Below are positions 60,057 through 64,000 of a stretch of DNA of 64,000 nt, piece by piece. Position 1 is the stretch's first letter. Every line of letters starts with the position of its first letter. The DNA lies in the NCBI GenBank assembly GCA_947561715.1, contig OX387204.1:8809001-8873000 (forward strand), read 5' to 3'. This DNA is from Ascidia mentula. Lineage: Eukaryota > Chordata > Ascidiacea > Phlebobranchia > Ascidiidae. Both the position numbers and the translations under genes were made by a program. The notes beneath the pieces are model-generated. The model had not been told where the DNA came from. It saw only the letters and a list, made by a program, of their open reading frames with translations, and searched no databases.

Positions 60057-60405
60057 AGGCCTATGTCTTGTGGAGGCAAAATCACATATGTTTTCAAACG
60101 GCAAAGTGGTGACAAGTTTTGTCGACAGGAAAAAAACTTTGTCGATCAGCGTCTCTTTGGTGTATTTGGGGACCGCAAGGTCATGTTATTTTGTTTAGTA
60201 TTTAATCAGTCATGCGTGACACGTAAATGCTACGGTTGAATGAACACAAATGTTGCGTTTTGCAAGTTTTCTGTTGTGTTGCAGTTGTTAAGTGGAAAAC
60301 CTGAAACTGCAATATGCAGTAATGATGGAAAATTATTATACACTGTCTGTATGTGAAATTATAAACCAGGCATCCACAGAAGAATACTGATTGAAGACAT
60401 GAATT

Positions 60406-61946
60406 ATGTCAATGAACTTTTCACATGCCTGTATTTCAACTGAAATATACAGTTCTTCTGTTAGTGCTGATGGTTATGATGTAACTAACTTAATTTCAAA
60501 TGAAGATGATCTACGAACCAAGGTTGGAATAGTTTAACATTAAATTCTGTGTGCTTTGATTAGTATTTAAGCTGACATATATGTTTTCAGGGCTTCCAAG
60601 CAGAAAGATTTTCCAAAGTTCCTGTGTATGTAGCTATTGAATTTCCAATTCCAATTCAGTTAAAGAAAGTAGTAATAAAACCCCTCATTGGCCAACAGTG
60701 TGCCAAATTACTAAGACTCCAATCATCTAGAAATGTCTTGTAAGTCTATATTCATCTAAAAGATATAATGGATGGCCTTTTTCTTACTTTATATTTCAGA
60801 AAAAGCAAGGATAAAATGGAACGACTGAGTGAAATCAAGTACAATCTTGCCAATGTAACTTTAGAAGAACAAACTAGCATTACTTTTTTGAATGAAAGCT
60901 ACAGAAGCCATCGACAATTAACAAACTTACCTAACAAAACTGAAGAAAAGAATAAAACTGTGATAATGCAAGGAAAGCCTTCCAATGTTACTGCAATTAA
61001 AATAGGCATATTACAAATGCTCAGGGGAAGTGTAGCATCCATTTGTTCAATTGATGTATGGGGTTCTCCCTCATTCAGATGTGACAAAAAGTCAAGTTCC
61101 AATGTCATTACAAAATGGATGCACATGATCAAAGAAATCAACTCAAACTTCTGTGCACACACCAGCCAATTACCAATAAAAAATTGTGCACACTCCAATT
61201 GGGAGAACCATACATTGATAAAGAAAGTTGCTACAGACAATGAGAAGGCAACATGCAGTTCAATACCAGACCAGTTTCTCGATCCAATTGTTTGCACTCT
61301 AATAAAAAACCCGGTTTTGTTGCCAAGTGGGCACACTGTTGATCAGAGAACGTTGGACAAACATGTCAAATCCCAAGCAGAATTGGGACAAGCTCCTTCA
61401 GATCCTTTTACTGGCATAGTTTTTACGGAGAAGCAAAAACCTGTTCCAAATGTTCAGCTCAAATTGTTGTTGGACAAACACGCACTAGAAAATTATCATG
61501 AAACTTCTAAAAATGATCATGAAACTTCTAGAAATGATCATGATGACAAAGTTCCAGACAACAAAGTCAACAGAAAACGGTCACTGGATAGTGACAATGT
61601 TAGTAACAAAAAATATAGAAAATTTGAGTTCCAAGAAGGTAGCACAAACACTTCAGATGACCCAGTTACTAGCAGTTTGGAAAACTCATTGTTTACTGCA
61701 CGTCTACGGAGTGCTAACTATAGAATGGTCCAATTAAACAACTGTGACAAACCAAATAGCATATATTGCGCAAAATGTAATATATTCCTGTCATCCGCTA
61801 TTGTTCAATATTGTCTGCCTTGTAAACATTGCCTATGTAGACAATGTTGTACCTACCTGAATAAAAAATCATGGAATGAACTTTGCCACTGTCCACACTG
61901 CCTAAGTTCATTTGTAAAAAATCAAGTGTATAGAAAATTTGTTTAA
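60406..61946 (+). CDS. UBOX5: U-box E3 ubiquitin ligase, UBOX5/RNF37-like
   Basis: Three exons: 60406-60522, 60591-60739 and 60800-61946, giving 470 residues. The N-terminal domain (SADGYDVTNLISNEDDLRTK, then GFQAERFSKVPVYVAIEFP) matches the conserved start of UBOX5/RNF37. The U-box lies near residues 250-320: QFLDPIVCTLIKNPVLLPSG, TVDQRTLDKHVKSQ, DPFTGI. U-boxes recruit E2 enzymes for ubiquitin transfer. A basic nuclear-signal-like stretch (NRKRSLD, NKKYRKFE) and a C-terminal Cys/His cluster (CAKCNIFL, CLPCKHCLCRQCC, CHCPHC) follow. The chosen ATG has an in-frame TGA two codons upstream. Poly(A) signal AATAAA at 62025-62030. Confidence 0.85.
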
Positions 61947-62039
61947 AGATTCTAGTGCAATTTATTTGCAGAACAATAATGGTTTATATTGAAAGTGAAT
62001 GAAACATTGCACTTGGAAATGAGCAATAAAGAAGTATGG

Positions 62040-64000
62040 TCATGAACTTGAATGTTGTTTTTCCTTTACATATGTCATGGCAAGATGGTCAGACACTCTG
62101 GTTACTGTGAAAAAACGCCGGTCATTTTTGATGTTCGTCCTAGATTCTTGATAATATTGTTTCAATTGATCCATTGCTTCATCCTCCAACTGGAACCATA
62201 ATGTGCATTTATGTTAATTTATTTTGCTTCTAAAAGAAATAAAAAAATCTACCTGAATTAAAACCAGTGTTTTTTTGCTGTTTTTTTCTGCCCGTTCACA
62301 ACTTAATTGTTCGCTTTCAACAATGTCAATAAATGAGGGTGATTGACAAACAGAAGTTGGGACTTTTTGTGACTCAAATGATGTAGTGCCATCAAACTGA
62401 AACTGGTGCCAAGGCCTGAAAAAAAATAATGATAACATAAAAATATGTATATTTTACTGCATAAACATGGTATGGATATGACAGAAGGAATTAGTGATGT
62501 TCCCAGTTCCAAATTATCCGGCCCGGCTGGGTCTGGATAGTTATCAATCAAATCCGGCTGGATAATTTGGATCCAGCAGTTTGTTAACACCGATTCGTGT
62601 ATTTCATCGGTATGGCAAAAATGTTTGATTACCAAACAGAATGCTATGTTAAGGTTAGCTTATCATGAGTGGAACAAATCAATGTGGGCATTTATTAATA
62701 TTGTATAACTTGTCACGAAAAACCTTAATAACAAACAACAGAAAAATCAGAAGTCGGCGAGTATCACCCAACTATCCGGTAAAATTAAGTGTATTATCTG
62801 GCCGGGTCCGGGTATTGAAAATTGGTCAATATCCGGCCGGGTCCAGGTACCCGGATCCGGCGCAAGACATCACTAGAAGGAATGTATTTTACCCAGGGGT
62901 TGAACGTATTGTAGTGGGTGACTTCACAGGAGAGATGGCCTTCACTTCCTCAGTAGTTTCCCAAATGGAGGCAGTATGTATGGGGGTTCTTCAAATTGTT
63001 AAAAATTAAATCAGAATATGATGAAAAATGCAATATACTGCTACACTGGATTGCAGATACAATATATACAAACACCCACAAAATATGTGTTTACTTCTTT
63101 AAATTGAAAATTTTGTTACTATTAACAAATATATCAAACGTACAATGTGAGTTTTCATGGTTTACACACCAGACCAAGGGTCACCAAACTACAGCCTGCT
63201 AGACTTGGGAACACACAAAAAAATAAAAATCATAGTTTACACTGCAGTGTGTCATATAAATCCTATTTTTTACTAACATTTTAGGCACTTGGTTGAAATC
63301 TTGCTTTTTTGACAATGAAACTAGGGATTACTACAATGGACCACTTTTGTTAAAAAATTCTTGAACAGCATCCTAGGTCACTACTCACATACATATATGT
63401 CCCTTCGTAAAAAAAGATTGGTGACCCTTGCACTAGCTAGATCTAAGAACTATATTTACATTTTGGTGACAATTAATATTTTTTACTTTTCCGTATTGTC
63501 AAATGATACATTTCTTAATTTACAATAAACTTCACCTCACAGGTATTCCCCATGGATTTGAAGTTGGTTTGGTAGGTGATACAACCTCATTAACATGTTC
63601 CACCAACTCTTTTTCTCTTAACCTGCGTTTTTCTTTCTGAGAAAGTTTTTTATTTCGGACTGTTATTGGTGTCCCGGAAAATCCTTTACTGATATTAGCT
63701 TTTTCACTTGGGTTATTTGCTAACGATGGAAAATCACTTGAATATGTTTCGTTTTCCATCACAACATGTTCTTTTTTGCTTGCTTGGAAATTCTTTTGAG
63801 GCCATTTTAATGAATCTTTTTTTTCATCTTTGCTTTCAGGTGACACTGGTTGTAAATCCTCCTTTGGTTTTGTCTTTTTGCTTTCAGGAATTTGATGTTC
63901 CTTACTTACATTTTCATCAGACTCCTGTATGGCCTGGGGGGTTATTAATATTTTTTCCAGCATCACTTCATCAGCAGATTTTGTCTCTGGGTGCAGTAAA
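62040..64000 (-). CDS. IBTK: IBTK-like gene, C-terminal exons (5' partial)
   Basis: The last three exons: at least 64000-63536, 62415-62253 and 62189-62040, joined in phase (NPWGIPVR/PWHQF and KKTLVLIQ/LEDEAMDQL). The C-terminus SPSFIDIVESEQ, then AEKNSKKTLVLIQLEDEAMD and QLKQYYQES closely follows the end of IBTK (inhibitor of Bruton tyrosine kinase; in vertebrates ...FxxIVxEE...KPLALIQIEExAIxDLLxxY). The first visible exon is Lys/Ser-rich (LSQKEKRRLREKELVEHV). The ankyrin, RCC1 and BTB parts that define IBTK lie outside the window, so the name rests on the tail only. Minus-strand poly(A) signal at 61966-61961. Confidence 0.68.
62493..62875. mobile_element. hAT-type MITE in the IBTK-like intron
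   Basis: Ends TAGTGATGT and complement, with a perfect 8-bp target duplication GAAGGAAT at 62485-62492 and 62876-62883. 383 bp, interior with repeated CCGGCCGGGTCC-type motifs. The TAG(T/G)GATG terminus is shared with the MITE at 24877-25253. Confidence 0.85.
63175..63430. mobile_element. Old hAT-like MITE in the IBTK-like intron
   Basis: Inverted ends CAAGGGTCACCAA (63175 onward) and TTGGTGACCCTTG (ending 63430). Flanking 8-mers CACCAGAC and CACTAGCT agree at 5 of 8 positions, as expected for a decayed target duplication. Confidence 0.6.

Overview
The window looks like chordate (tunicate, probably Ciona-like) nuclear DNA. It is AT-rich and dense, with genes of many small exons and short introns. 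One gene is a large axonemal dynein close to vertebrate DNAH7. MITEs, LINEs and Penelope-type repeats lie in introns and between genes. The species assignment is an inference; no rRNA, tRNA or CRISPR array was found.

Left third (1-24162, minus strand): a DNAH7-type dynein heavy chain of about 63 coding exons. It runs from a likely start codon near 24162 to AAA5, where the window edge cuts it (AAA6 and the C-terminal domain lie outside). Walker A motifs of AAA1 to AAA4, the linker, and the stalk with its microtubule-binding tip can all be read. Its most notable feature is two consecutive pairs of duplicated exons in the linker (16557-16671 / 16181-16295 and 15535-15651 / 14735-14851). Within each pair the exons have the same length, phase and position in the protein, which is the signature of mutually exclusive splicing.

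Middle (25334-36482 and 55029-58860): a small cluster of secreted, bacterial-type poly(3-hydroxybutyrate) depolymerase-like genes and GT10 alpha-1,3-fucosyltransferase genes. Copy 1 of the depolymerase (25334-27430) has an in-frame stop just before the catalytic His. Copy 2 (28982-31409) is intact and converges on an intact fucosyltransferase (31548-35309). A duplicate of the copy 2 + fucosyltransferase block follows, but both of its genes are broken, and about 18.5 kb of transposable elements lies between its depolymerase fragments.

Transposon block (about 36483-55028): ORF1-only relatives of a Tx1/L1-like LINE (one inverted, then a head-to-tail array), followed by a longer Tx1-like LINE with ORF1 and ORF2. 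That LINE is interrupted in its 5' region by a young BEL/Pao LTR element and in ORF2 by a truncated CR1/L2-like LINE. The LINE has 100-bp tandem monomers upstream of ORF1, a TAATG stop-start overlap between its ORFs, and an ORF1 ending in a conserved Cys/His-rich domain.

Right end (60406-64000): a UBOX5/RNF37-like U-box ubiquitin ligase gene on the plus strand converges on the 3' end of an IBTK-like gene on the minus strand, which leaves the window at the right edge. Several hAT-type MITEs with exact 8-bp target duplications are scattered through the window.
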